DNA of 64,000 nucleotides from Mongoliitalea lutea (GTDB taxonomy: Bacteria > Bacteroidota > Bacteroidia > Cytophagales > Cyclobacteriaceae): contig NZ_BMYF01000001.1 in assembly GCF_014652135.1 (NCBI RefSeq), positions 650 to 64,649 on the forward strand. Reading direction: 5' to 3'. A program made the position numbers and the translations under genes. The notes beneath the pieces are model-generated. The model saw nothing but the letters and a program-made list of their open reading frames with translations, was not told the DNA's origin and made no database searches. Each line of letters opens with the position of its first letter. Within the stretch, counting starts at the first letter, position 1. Of this stretch, positions 38,585-47,878 are shown piece after piece.

Positions 38585-39409
38585 CTAATTTCCAACAAAA
38601 ATAGTGACTAACAACAATCCTGTTAACAATGTCGCAACACCTATCTGTACGGCCCCAAGTAGATTGTCAGCTGTTCCAATCTGTCTTATTTTTCTGGGTT
38701 CCAGATATAGGATATCATTGTTTTGGATAAAATATAAAGGAGAACCTAATAAGGCTCGATCATTTAAATTAATCTGATGCAATTGGGTACCTCCATCATA
38801 TTGACGAATTAAAAAGAGCTTTTCCCGCTTTGCTAAAATATTTGTTTCTCCTGATGCCGCCAATGCGTCAAAAATTGTTGCCCTATTTCTGAAAATAACC
38901 TTTGTTCCGACAGAGCCAAATTCTCCCAAGGTAGTGTATCTGATGCCTGCTGTTCTAAGTCTAACAAAAACATCTTCTTTGAAGTATGTATTGATAGCTT
39001 CTTGAACTATGTTTCGGGCTTGCTCTTCGGACATTCCTCCGATTTTTAATTTTCCCAGCCTTGGCAATTCTACAAAACCATCTTGATCAATAGTGTATCC
39101 CGTGAAATAAAAGATATCAGAGCCACCTCCGCCTCCGCCCATCATCATTCCTCCTCCTCCGCGCATGCCCTGTGCTCCTTGCAATACAAACCCCTGCAAA
39201 AGCTCTTCATCAGATGAAGCAAAATCAATATCCACTATATCAAAAGGCTGAAGAATATATACATAATCCACCTTCGCATAAGGAATAAATTCATTCAATT
39301 CAATTGGCTTATTCCCGGGAAGATTTTGTAAGTAGGTAATCTTTTTGTTGCTGATACAGGAACTTGCAAAAAAGAAAATAAATATAATAAAGGCACTGAT
39401 TCTTACCAT
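38585..39409 (-). CDS. Wza-type polysaccharide export lipoprotein
   Basis: A 274-residue outer-membrane lipoprotein with lipobox FASSC (Cys18). The Poly_export domain begins IQPFDIVDIDFASSD-like and continues through DQDGFVELPRLGKLKIGG; an SLBB-type segment (LGEFGSVGTKVIFRNRATIFDAL) follows, with a hydrophobic C-terminal helix (LLGAVQIGVATLLTGLLLVTI). A Gly/Met-rich insertion, GMRGGGGMMMGGGGGG, at about residues 82-97 interrupts the export domain. It would form the outer-membrane channel for the polymer whose length Wzc controls. Confidence 0.9.
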   Translation of the reverse strand: MVRISAFIIFIFFFASSCISNKKITYLQNLPGNKPIELNEFIPYAKVDYVYILQPFDIVDIDFASSDEELLQGFVLQGAQGMRGGGGMMMGGGGGGSDIFYFTGYTIDQDGFVELPRLGKLKIGGMSEEQARNIVQEAINTYFKEDVFVRLRTAGIRYTTLGEFGSVGTKVIFRNRATIFDALAASGETNILAKREKLFLIRQYDGGTQLHQINLNDRALLGSPLYFIQNNDILYLEPRKIRQIGTADNLLGAVQIGVATLLTGLLLVTIFVGN

Positions 39410-39429
39410 GTGAACATTTCAACAGAAAC

Positions 39430-39437
39430 CAAAGATA
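39430..39437 (-). promoter_or_regulatory. Candidate -7 box for wza-wzc (TATCTTTG on minus)
   Basis: Plus-strand CAAAGATA reads TATCTTTG on the minus strand, matching TAnnTTTG 21 bp before the wza-like ATG. The -33 region is unconvincing. The surrounding 185-bp gap 39410-39594 otherwise shows only an A/T-rich stretch and a C7 tract (39542-39548). Confidence 0.3.
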
Positions 39438-39594
39438 GAGAAAGAATCTGACTTGAAGAAAGCACAACCTGCACAATTTATGCTCGGAAAGATTTACAAA
39501 TTGGACTTTGATAAGTTGATTCTAGATTAAACTTTAAATTTCCCCCCCGTTTATTTAAACGATCTGAAAAAAATTCAATTTGTGGGATATACCT

Positions 39595-41160
39595 TCACTT
39601 CTGCAACAATAAGAGTTCAAACTTACCAGTGGAAAAGATATTTGAAACCGTATAATCCCCATAAAAATCATTCAGGTAAGCTGGCAGATAACTTGGTAAA
39701 TCAACCTTGCTTTGAATGAGGTAGACTTTTTCAGCTTCTTCTAAACTACGGATTCCAAACCGTTCAAAATGCTTATGCTGCATAGGACTTCTAGAAATCC
39801 ATCCCAGCATACTGAAAGGTATTGGATTTTGTGAGCTATAAGTAACATGATGTAATTCCGCATTCAGCCCATGAATAAATATCAGCTCTCCAGCAGGTAC
39901 TTGCGCAAGACAAGCATAAACATCCCTATTCCAGCGCTCCCATTTACTTTTGGAAACCCACACATTAACTGAGTGAATCATCACTAAGGTAGCAAGCAAA
40001 TAACTTACCACATAAAAAAAACCAGTTTGAGCGTTTTTCTTTTTGCTTAGGTGAAATAAAAACAATACACCCAGCATGATAAGCCCAAACAACGTCTGCA
40101 CTCTCCCTGCTAATAACAAGAAGTAATTGAAAAGAACGTAACTTAAGCCCCATAAAAATCCAAAAATGATCAATTTGGGATATCGAAAACCCAAAAAGGA
40201 AATTGCTCCCAATAAACTGATCAAAAAAAAGGATTTGTAATACTCATACTTCATTCGTAAAAAAATCCTTTCTCCAAATGCCCTAGCAAAGTCAGAAGAC
40301 AAAAAACCTTTATGAAGCTCACTTCTTTTGGCTTTAAGCTCCTGTATTGTTGGAACATCTGATTTTTCAAATAGCCACTCTTTAAAGTAAACCCACTTAA
40401 GTTGGGAAGGATCTTCCTTATCAGGATCTGTGAATTGGAAAAAGGGATGATCAATTACGCCTGCACGAGCTTTATTAAATTTTTCAAAGGCTCCATATTT
40501 CAAAGAAAACCGAAAGCCGGAATGAACCGAAATCAACAATATCAAAACAAGAAGCAAGCTTCTATGCTGATTAATGATATTCAGAATTTTGCGAAAATCC
40601 TCAAAAACAAGCCAATAAATCAGCCAACCGAACAACACAAAAAGAAATGAATCCGCTCGAATCAAAACTGCTGCAATAATTAAAAAGTAATATCCGCCCA
40701 ATGAATTCTGTTGACCTACATGCTTTAAATTGGAAATTATACCAATAGTCCCTACAAATGCTGCAATGCCAGCAACAGCTGTAAACTGTAAAAAATAAAC
40801 ATGATGGATATGGTAGGCCAAAAATATACAAGACCAAAAAAGCCTGTGACCATTATCTTTGAAATTAGCAAATACCAATTTCATCCATTCATAGCTTGCA
40901 AGCATCATAACCGCAAACCAAGCCAATACATACCATTCCACACTGCTGGAAATAGTATATAAACTTGCTAATAATCCAGATAAAATAGGATGGATAAACA
41001 CTGCATAATATTCGACCTCACCTGTATATGCGCCGTTAACTAACCACATCATCAAAACATCGTCATTGACCTGAAATCTAAATGGAGTGAAATACAACAG
41101 CACATGTAATCCAAGGCAAAAAATCAATAATTGATGATGGGTGGACAACTTAACTTTCAT
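39595..41160 (-). CDS. Polytopic membrane protein, GT-C-like
   Basis: A 521-residue protein with about ten to twelve transmembrane helices. An acidic pair in FQVNDDVLMMW follows the first helix, where GT-C lipid-linked-sugar glycosyltransferases carry their catalytic acid. No further family motif was recognised. The ATG at 41160 overlaps the preceding stop as ATGA; a start nine codons upstream is less likely. Last of three overlapping GT-C-like genes. It may transfer a sugar onto the polymer or be a polymerase-like component; this is inference. Confidence 0.7.
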   Translation of the reverse strand: MKVKLSTHHQLLIFCLGLHVLLYFTPFRFQVNDDVLMMWLVNGAYTGEVEYYAVFIHPILSGLLASLYTISSSVEWYVLAWFAVMMLASYEWMKLVFANFKDNGHRLFWSCIFLAYHIHHVYFLQFTAVAGIAAFVGTIGIISNLKHVGQQNSLGGYYFLIIAAVLIRADSFLFVLFGWLIYWLVFEDFRKILNIINQHRSLLLVLILLISVHSGFRFSLKYGAFEKFNKARAGVIDHPFFQFTDPDKEDPSQLKWVYFKEWLFEKSDVPTIQELKAKRSELHKGFLSSDFARAFGERIFLRMKYEYYKSFFLISLLGAISFLGFRYPKLIIFGFLWGLSYVLFNYFLLLAGRVQTLFGLIMLGVLFLFHLSKKKNAQTGFFYVVSYLLATLVMIHSVNVWVSKSKWERWNRDVYACLAQVPAGELIFIHGLNAELHHVTYSSQNPIPFSMLGWISRSPMQHKHFERFGIRSLEEAEKVYLIQSKVDLPSYLPAYLNDFYGDYTVSNIFSTGKFELLLLQK

Positions 41161-42830
41161 CGTATGGAATAAATATAAATCTTCCAAGCAGAGTTTGGAT
41201 GTTCAAATCTATTCAAAAATTCTAACTCTTGAATGTCAATGGGTACAGATGAAAGAACTATGTCTGCTCCCAAGACTTGTTTGAGATATTCAAAATCCCA
41301 GGACAATTCCATAATTGGAGAAAAATCCAGCCATTGATACCGCATATAATCATCAGGATAGGTGCTGTTTTGAAAATAGCATTTATTACCCCATCTCCAA
41401 AATTGCCATTCTAAAAATTCATTTCCACGAATTTCCTCTGCAATAACTTTTCCTACCGCATACTTATGCTCTAAAGCATAATTCTGTATATAACCATCCA
41501 AACTTCTCATACCATTATAGACACTCACGGCTGGAGGCATATTCACATGTATTAAACGCAAGGATGACCAATCCGGACCCAAAAATGCTTTAATCTCATC
41601 ATATGATTTTTCGGCAAAATACTCCCGAAAAGAAGGAGTCCTGTACTCGGATAATAAAGAAGCATAGGAAAAGCTATGCCTCCATTCATATTGATAAACC
41701 AAACAATTTATACCCACTAATACGACTAATATCAAGCGCTTCCCACTAAACTGCATCTGCAAAATCCAATATCCCAAAACAGAAAATAAAAGAAAGGGTA
41801 TCCAATGGTTAAATCTAAGCAGATTGAGTGATTGTAAGATTGGAAGGTCAATACTTCCAAGACTCCAGGAAAAATAACGGGATATCAGCCAACAAAATCC
41901 AAGAATAAAAATCAACAACAATGTAAATACTCGAGGAATACCATAAAGTTTCTTTTGCATCCCAAAAAAAAGAAGACCGAAAAAAACCATTACAGGATAG
42001 ATCAAACTATAAACAATCCCACTATAGTCACCATATAAGATTAGCGAAATAGGATTCCAATCTTTCCAAAGGTATTCGTAATAGCTGAATTCCGTCCGAT
42101 GTGAAATAAATTCATCTTCCACAAAAAACTGATATAGATAATGATATTCCTGAATCAGGTAACAAAGCAACCACAATCCAAGAAACAACACCAAGCTCCA
42201 TGCCGTCTTTTTGGAAGAAATACTATAAAAAATCGTGTAAGCAAAAAAACCAAACCATACATACCAACCACTCAATAAGGGTGTCGAATAAAAGCCATAA
42301 AATAAAAGAAAAATAATTGCTTGAGTATCAATTTTCTGGTCTTTGTAGCTTGTAAATAACCAAGCAAGCAATGGAATTGCAGCCAAACTTATGCCTCTGT
42401 GAGGGTAAAATACCAGGCTTGCCCATATCGCAGCAAGTGCTAAGCGGTCGACAATGTTTGCATTGCATAATAACCTTCCTGACCAATAATACATGGACAC
42501 AAAGGCAATCCAACTTATTAAGAATTTCTGAACTGCAAAAGCCCAAAAAGAATCCATGAAAGCATACAGTAACGCAAAACCATGAATACCGGAAGGAAAA
42601 GAAAAGCGAGGTGTCACTAGTAAAAATCCTTCTACCTCAGAGGAAGGATGAGCCAAAAGCTTCCCTTGAGATGCCAAATTACGCAACCATACAAAATTAG
42701 AATCTAAATTATCAGAAACAATTACATGCACATCTTTTCCTAAAAACAGATAAGGCAACACCACCAAAAGTGCTAGCAAAAAGCCTCCTAAACCCACAAA
42801 AATGACAGAATTTCTTTGTAAACTACTCAT
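41157..42830 (-). CDS. Polytopic membrane protein (DUF6044-like / GT-C-like)
   Basis: About 557 residues with ten or more hydrophobic helices and a soluble C-terminal domain. After the first helix comes VIVSDNLDSNFVWLRNLA, an acidic external loop like that of DUF6044/YfhO-like membrane glycosyltransferases. Family assignment is tentative. The start chosen (42830, MSSLQRNS) lies just before the first helix and overlaps the upstream gene by 8 bp; ATGs at 42872 and 42899 are also in frame. It is coupled to the downstream gene through an ATGA overlap. Confidence 0.65.
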   Translation of the reverse strand: MSSLQRNSVIFVGLGGFLLALLVVLPYLFLGKDVHVIVSDNLDSNFVWLRNLASQGKLLAHPSSEVEGFLLVTPRFSFPSGIHGFALLYAFMDSFWAFAVQKFLISWIAFVSMYYWSGRLLCNANIVDRLALAAIWASLVFYPHRGISLAAIPLLAWLFTSYKDQKIDTQAIIFLLFYGFYSTPLLSGWYVWFGFFAYTIFYSISSKKTAWSLVLFLGLWLLCYLIQEYHYLYQFFVEDEFISHRTEFSYYEYLWKDWNPISLILYGDYSGIVYSLIYPVMVFFGLLFFGMQKKLYGIPRVFTLLLIFILGFCWLISRYFSWSLGSIDLPILQSLNLLRFNHWIPFLLFSVLGYWILQMQFSGKRLILVVLVGINCLVYQYEWRHSFSYASLLSEYRTPSFREYFAEKSYDEIKAFLGPDWSSLRLIHVNMPPAVSVYNGMRSLDGYIQNYALEHKYAVGKVIAEEIRGNEFLEWQFWRWGNKCYFQNSTYPDDYMRYQWLDFSPIMELSWDFEYLKQVLGADIVLSSVPIDIQELEFLNRFEHPNSAWKIYIYSIR

Positions 42831-44376
42831 TTGTTCTAATCCAAATTTCGAATCGCTCTCCTTCAAATTCATAGATATATTTTTGCTCAAAATACGCATC
42901 CCATGGAAAAGTCGAGCCTCCCTCAGGAGAAAATATCAGCAACTTATAATCCTTCCAATCCATAGCTAACATCTCTAATTGAGCTGCATTCCATACTCCA
43001 GGAACTTTGGGATGGACTAAGCCAAGTACATAGAGAACACCAGGATTTTGATAAAAGGAAAACAGCTCATCAGTACCAACGTCATACTGCTCCATGTATG
43101 CACGAATATCATGCAAAAACTCCATTCTTGCTTTATCCATCAAAATCTCCTGACCATTACCCATGGTGTAAATCCTGTTTTGCAGCAATAAGGAAGGCTG
43201 CCTAAAGGGATGTAGCCACAAAGCATAAACCATTAGCCCTAGACTAGCGAAAGGGAAAAACCAAAAAAAACGCTTAAAAACACGTGGTCTTGTGTTTTCC
43301 AAAGACAACAGAAAAAGCATCCAAAATGGTAAATAATGAATAGCCATTCGGAAAAAATACACATTACTCCCTGCATGTAGTAGCCATGGAATACCGACTA
43401 ATAGCAAAGTTAATCCAACAGAAGAAGAAGAAGAAATAGCTGAAGTACTTAACATGCCCAGAATACTTATAAAAATTACAACAAAAAGGATACTTGGTTC
43501 CGGAACGATGAACGTGACATAGGCACTCCAACCAATCATAAGGAACCCAAAACTCCACCGAATCCAAGGATTGCCAATAAATTGTGAAGTTGTTCCAATG
43601 AGTTTTCCTGCTAAAAAAATCCACATGAACCATAAAAAACCAACTACCAATGTTTTGACAACATAAGAAGTAGGATAATGCACAAGCACCACTCCTCCCA
43701 TCAATTGTATAAACACCTCATAAAACCTACTTTCACCCAAAAAAAAGTAGCTGATGGTTTCCATCAAACAAAAGGGCAGATATAAAAACAAATTTTTCCA
43801 ATTGAACAGTTGCTTCGACCTCACCAATAACCCAACCATCAATAGACCCATACCCAAGGCTGCCGTTACTTTGACATATGCCAATAAAGCCAACAGCAAT
43901 CCAATCACAATGACATCCAGTAAGCTGGACTTTTTGTAGTGGTACCATTTGATAATTATGGGAAGCATACACAGACCTGACATCACCGTCAAATGATTGT
44001 AAGAAAGCGATTGTGGGAGAAATGTGTAAGACAGCAATACACTGATTCCAAGCATCACAAGCTGCCAACTTTCAACTTTGCTCTCGAGTATTCGCAATGC
44101 TTGCATGGCTGCTATCCAGGAAACTCCAGTAACTAAGAGGCGAAGAAACCTTAACTCAATGATAGAAAACTCTATGGAGGTAAATTGAAAAATCAATTTA
44201 AAAAACACATCGTAATTCAATATGCGCTGTACATTTTCTTGGTCAGGAGATGCCATCAATCCATACAACCCTTCATCAGAAAAATCAAATCCCCTAGGTA
44301 TCGCTACTATCACCAATACCAAGTGAAGGAGAAAAACTGTCCAGATGACAATAGTAAATGTCTTACCGATTTTCAC
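42823..44376 (-). CDS. GT-C membrane glycosyltransferase-like protein
   Basis: A 517-residue polytopic protein. Following the first helix, RGFDFSDEGLYGLM contains the Asp-Glu pair typical of the first external loop of GT39/ArnT-like enzymes, which take sugars from polyprenyl-phosphate donors. About eleven helices follow, and a C-terminal extracytoplasmic domain with FSFYQNPGVLYVLG. First gene of the three-gene membrane block, divergent from the polysaccharide deacetylase gene by 74 bp. Donor and acceptor are unknown. Confidence 0.72.
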   Translation of the reverse strand: MKIGKTFTIVIWTVFLLHLVLVIVAIPRGFDFSDEGLYGLMASPDQENVQRILNYDVFFKLIFQFTSIEFSIIELRFLRLLVTGVSWIAAMQALRILESKVESWQLVMLGISVLLSYTFLPQSLSYNHLTVMSGLCMLPIIIKWYHYKKSSLLDVIVIGLLLALLAYVKVTAALGMGLLMVGLLVRSKQLFNWKNLFLYLPFCLMETISYFFLGESRFYEVFIQLMGGVVLVHYPTSYVVKTLVVGFLWFMWIFLAGKLIGTTSQFIGNPWIRWSFGFLMIGWSAYVTFIVPEPSILFVVIFISILGMLSTSAISSSSSVGLTLLLVGIPWLLHAGSNVYFFRMAIHYLPFWMLFLLSLENTRPRVFKRFFWFFPFASLGLMVYALWLHPFRQPSLLLQNRIYTMGNGQEILMDKARMEFLHDIRAYMEQYDVGTDELFSFYQNPGVLYVLGLVHPKVPGVWNAAQLEMLAMDWKDYKLLIFSPEGGSTFPWDAYFEQKYIYEFEGERFEIWIRTNE

Positions 44377-44450
44377 AAATCAAATTTCGCAGATTAATTT
44401 AAAACTAATGAAATACCATCAAAAATGAGGAAAATTTCTAACTTTCAACC

Positions 44451-45458
44451 ATGAATACAAGTAGTGCTTTTGTAATTAGCTTAGACTTCGAATTATTATG
44501 GGGAGTGTTTGACAAAGTGGGTTCTAAAATTGATAAAACCTATTTTTTAAATACTCGCAATACCATACCCAAAATTCTGGATTTATTTGAAAAATATCAG
44601 ATCCAAGCTACTTGGGCTACGGTAGGGATGTTATTTGCAGAAAATGAGGAAGAATGGCTTTCCTATCAACCTGAGTACAAGCCTTCTTATAGAAACCCTG
44701 CTTTTTCAGCTTATGAATGGACTACAAAAAATGGACTTGACAAAGATTTACACTTTGCATTCCAACTTATTGAAGAAATATTCAAAACTCCCGGACAAGA
44801 AATAGGTAGCCATACATTTGCCCATTATTACACGTTAATGCGTGGTCAGACACCCTTGCAGTTCAGAAAAGACCTTCAAGCCGCACAGCGCATTGCCAAG
44901 GAAAAGTTAGGTATTTCTTTACAATCCTTGGTGTTTCCTAGAAATCATATGCACCTGCAATACTTGAGTATATGCAAGCAGGAAGGGTTTGATTTTGTCA
45001 GAGGCAATCCATTAAATTGGTATTGGCAGGAAACCCAGCACGAATCATTACTGAAAAAAGTATCTAGAACTGTTGATTGCTTCATTCCAATTGGAACGAG
45101 TTCCTTGGTTACTCCCGCACAAATTTATCCATATGAAAATGGTCCTTGGATCGTGCCTGCCTCCCGTTTATTACGCCCACACAAAGAATCAAATACCCTT
45201 ATCAATAAATTGCGCATACAAAGAATCCTCAATGAATTGACCCTTAGTGCCCAATCCAAAAAAATGTACCATTTATGGTGGCATCCTCATAATTTTGGAA
45301 AAAATCCCCAAACATCCCTTCAAGAGCTTGAACAGATACTTCAGCATTTTCAACTGTTAAAAAGCAAATATGGCATGGAATCCCATTCCATGAAGTCACT
45401 CATTTCATCATCCATGCATGACACCTCGGCAGGACTCATTACCCCACAGATCCATTAA
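44451..45458 (+). CDS. Polysaccharide deacetylase (NodB-homology family)
   Basis: A 335-residue CE4-type protein. FVISLDFELLWG carries the catalytic-base/metal Asp region at the N-terminus (about 8-19), and IGSHTFAHYY carries the His-x3-His metal pair near 121-130. LVFPRNHMHLQYL matches the motif 3 groove. No signal peptide is seen, so it would act in the cytoplasm or on lipid-linked intermediates. One of only two plus-strand genes in the polysaccharide locus. It may remove N- or O-acetyl groups from the repeat unit. Confidence 0.85.
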   Translation: MNTSSAFVISLDFELLWGVFDKVGSKIDKTYFLNTRNTIPKILDLFEKYQIQATWATVGMLFAENEEEWLSYQPEYKPSYRNPAFSAYEWTTKNGLDKDLHFAFQLIEEIFKTPGQEIGSHTFAHYYTLMRGQTPLQFRKDLQAAQRIAKEKLGISLQSLVFPRNHMHLQYLSICKQEGFDFVRGNPLNWYWQETQHESLLKKVSRTVDCFIPIGTSSLVTPAQIYPYENGPWIVPASRLLRPHKESNTLINKLRIQRILNELTLSAQSKKMYHLWWHPHNFGKNPQTSLQELEQILQHFQLLKSKYGMESHSMKSLISSSMHDTSAGLITPQIH

Positions 45459-45519
45459 AAAAGCCCTTCTGTAGTATGGGCATAGATCTCTTTTCTAGTT
45501 GAAAGAGAATGGCAGTGTC

Positions 45520-46464
45520 CTAAAAAACCTCCATGTCTCCCAATGCAGTAGTCCAGGCTTGTAACTGAAAGAGTTCCGTAGGAAAATCCTTGGTTAAATT
45601 TTTAACTGTCAGACCAGGGCCATTGAATACCCAAAATCTTCCGATACCCAATTGCTGTAATTTCTTGGCATGAAGAGAAGAAGCCGTAAGTAAATGCGCC
45701 CTTTCTGTGGAAATTGCATGTTTCAACTGATTTAAAAAAACTTCTTCCCCATTCCCAAAAGATGTAAATCCTAGCTCAACTATTCTTAATTCCCTCAATC
45801 CTTTCAATTGCTTGATTCGATAAATGCAAAAAAAATCTTTTCCATTACTAAGGCATACATAAGTAGAAACAGGACAGTGTAAATACCTCCAATAAAGAAA
45901 ATCCTTAGATAAAACAGTCTGCCAATGATACGTTTGTTCAAATTTAGAAAAGTCAAATCCTTCTAAAGCTTCCCAGTTACTTTCCACCTGCCCAATCCGA
46001 GCTCCCAACAACCAAGTTGGCTTAATCCCAACAGCCAGAGAACCAATTTTTCTCCATCCAAGTTTTAAATAGCCAGGTTCAGAATATTGATTAGGAGTAT
46101 TAAAAATGAAATCAAAACCATCAATTCTCACCTCATCTATTAGCTGCTTGGTAAGCTTTGAAAAAATCCCCTTACCTTGATACGTCGGCAGTACAGCCGT
46201 GTCCACTGCTCTCAAAGCTTGATATTTCTTACTTCCGTACATCCATTCCCAACGGAGAAAGGCTCTGACACCGATTATCTTTCCGTTTTCACAGGCCAGT
46301 AAAACAGGTGAAACACCGAAAGGGTTTTGTTGATGTTTCCAGAGCCACAAGGTTTCGGACTTGGGCATCAAGGAATCACCTAATGAAGCCTTCAGTACCT
46401 GTACTATCTCAGCTAAGTCTTGATCGGTCGCTTTTCTTACTTCAAGCATAGGAATACTTTTCAA
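45520..46464 (-). CDS. GNAT-family N-acetyltransferase
   Basis: A 314-residue protein with an N-terminal GNAT domain: VRKATDQDLAEIVQVL, the beta strand AVDTAVLPTYQGKGIFSKLTKQ (acetyl-CoA loop Q-G-K-G) and FDFIFNTPNQYSEPGYLKLGWRKIG. The C-terminal half is a second GNAT-like lobe without a clear acetyl-CoA loop, an arrangement seen in polysaccharide-locus acyltransferases. It overlaps the 3' end of the broken GT4 gene by 23 bp (8 bp if the sixth-codon ATG is used). Probable role: acetylation of an amino sugar in the polymer (inference). Confidence 0.8.
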   Translation of the reverse strand: MKSIPMLEVRKATDQDLAEIVQVLKASLGDSLMPKSETLWLWKHQQNPFGVSPVLLACENGKIIGVRAFLRWEWMYGSKKYQALRAVDTAVLPTYQGKGIFSKLTKQLIDEVRIDGFDFIFNTPNQYSEPGYLKLGWRKIGSLAVGIKPTWLLGARIGQVESNWEALEGFDFSKFEQTYHWQTVLSKDFLYWRYLHCPVSTYVCLSNGKDFFCIYRIKQLKGLRELRIVELGFTSFGNGEEVFLNQLKHAISTERAHLLTASSLHAKKLQQLGIGRFWVFNGPGLTVKNLTKDFPTELFQLQAWTTALGDMEVF

Positions 46465-47590
46465 GAACTTGGTAATAAATTTCTTCCAATTGCTGAACCA
46501 TAGTTTCCATGGAAAACTCCTCCTCTACTCTTTTCCGGGCTGCGGCAGAAAATTTCTCCTGCAAATTTCTATCCTGAATCAGCCTAAGAACTAATGGTTT
46601 CAATTCCTGCCAGTTTTCCACATTACATAAAAACCCTTCCACTCCATCTTGAATTACTTCCCCAATACCTCCAGCACGGGTAGCTACCACAGGCACGCCA
46701 CAGGCCATTGCTTCCAACATAGCAATAGGTAATCCCTCAAATTCAGATGAACTCATGTACACATCCATGCAGGACAAATACGGAACCACTTGCTTTTGAA
46801 CACCTACACAATGAAAATTGGCTGCTTTTCCAGAAACTTGAATCTGATTCAAAATCTTTTCTTTCCAATCTCCATCACCCACTAATAAAAAATGAGTATC
46901 AGGTGCATTTTTCAACAATTCTAAAGCAACCTCAACCCACAACCATAAGCGTTTTTGACTCCTGAAAACAGCCACTTTGCCCACCACAAAAGCCTCCTCG
47001 GGAATGCCCAATGCCCTGCGCAGCTCCATGGCTTGCTTGGTGGACCTAGCAAACTGATGAATATTGACACCATTTTGAACGGTTCGCACGCGCAATCTCC
47101 CATGAGGTCTTAAAGGGCTCAACAAAAGATTCAACTGCATCGAAAGAGCGACTTCATTGGATACCGCGATAGCCACATCCTGCATTTTGAACGTCAGCCT
47201 ATTTCCCTAGTACGAAAGCTTATTATATCGATCCCAGGTATTATGCTCTGTGTAAACAATGGGTATTGACTGATTTCTCCCAACCAAACGGGCCAAAATA
47301 CCTGCCCAAGGTAAGTGGGAATGTATCAAATTTATACCATGCGCATGTAAGTACTTTCTAACCTTAGAAATTTGAAAAAACAAGCCCAAATTCCCAGAAG
47401 GGATTAAGTGAACACGCACACCGGCACCTTCCAACTCATCAACTATGTTTTCTTCCTGATGATAGAAATAAATGCAATGGAACTCGAATTTATCCTTATG
47501 GTGCATTAACACCGTTTCCGGTATTAGCTTCTCTGCCCCTCCTCTGCCTAAAGACTTGATGAGGTGAAGCACTCTTATTTTTTGTGACAT
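46442..47590 (-). pseudogene. GT4 glycosyltransferase interrupted by an in-frame TAG
   Basis: Two same-frame pieces make one GT4 enzyme of 383 codons. The first (47590-47207) encodes the N-terminal Rossmann domain (VLHLIKSLGRGGAEKL to TEHNTWDRYNKLSY). Codon 128 is TAG. The second (ATG at 47183-47185 down to 46442) has the nucleotide-sugar domain with VGDGDWKEK and the EX7E motif EFEGLPIAMLE. The 7 codons between TAG and the internal ATG (GNRLTFK) read as normal GT4 sequence, so this is a single nonsense change; a TGG-to-TAG mutation would explain it. No frameshift is needed. Could be a real null allele or a base-call error. Confidence 0.85.
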
Positions 47591-47753
47591 GCTTTGGGTG
47601 AACTAGCAAGGGATGAACTGCCAAGTTTGAAATCAAATGTAGAAAAATGATGTGGAACAAACAATTATGGTTAGGATAGCAGTATAAATGATCAATTAAA
47701 AAATATATAACATACTAGCTACTCTGCATAAGATTAGGATTTTGTCAATTCTA

Positions 47754-47761
47754 TACCTTTG
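47754..47761 (+). promoter_or_regulatory. Candidate -7 box (TACCTTTG) before Wzy-like gene
   Basis: TAnnTTTG match 118 bp before the ATG in the 288-bp A/T-rich gap 47591-47878. A TTTG lies only 9 bp upstream, too close for a -33 box. Nothing else was recognised in the gap. Confidence 0.28.
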
Positions 47762-47878
47762 CTAGGTTTTCTTACAAAAATAAACATCGACAACAGATCT
47801 CCCCTTGCCAACCCAACAAGCAAAAAATTAACCAATGACTAAATTTTCAAATTCCCAATTTCTATTTACCTTTCCATA

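Noticed and set aside
45463-45508. Hairpins between the deacetylase and the GNAT gene
   Set aside because: GCCC/GGGC and TCTCTTT/AAAGAGA can pair, but neither is followed by a clear T-run, so no terminator was called.
47207-47209. Recoding of TAG as a sense codon in this organism
   Set aside because: TAG ends other intact genes here, for example at 243-245, 42823-42825 and 60135-60137.
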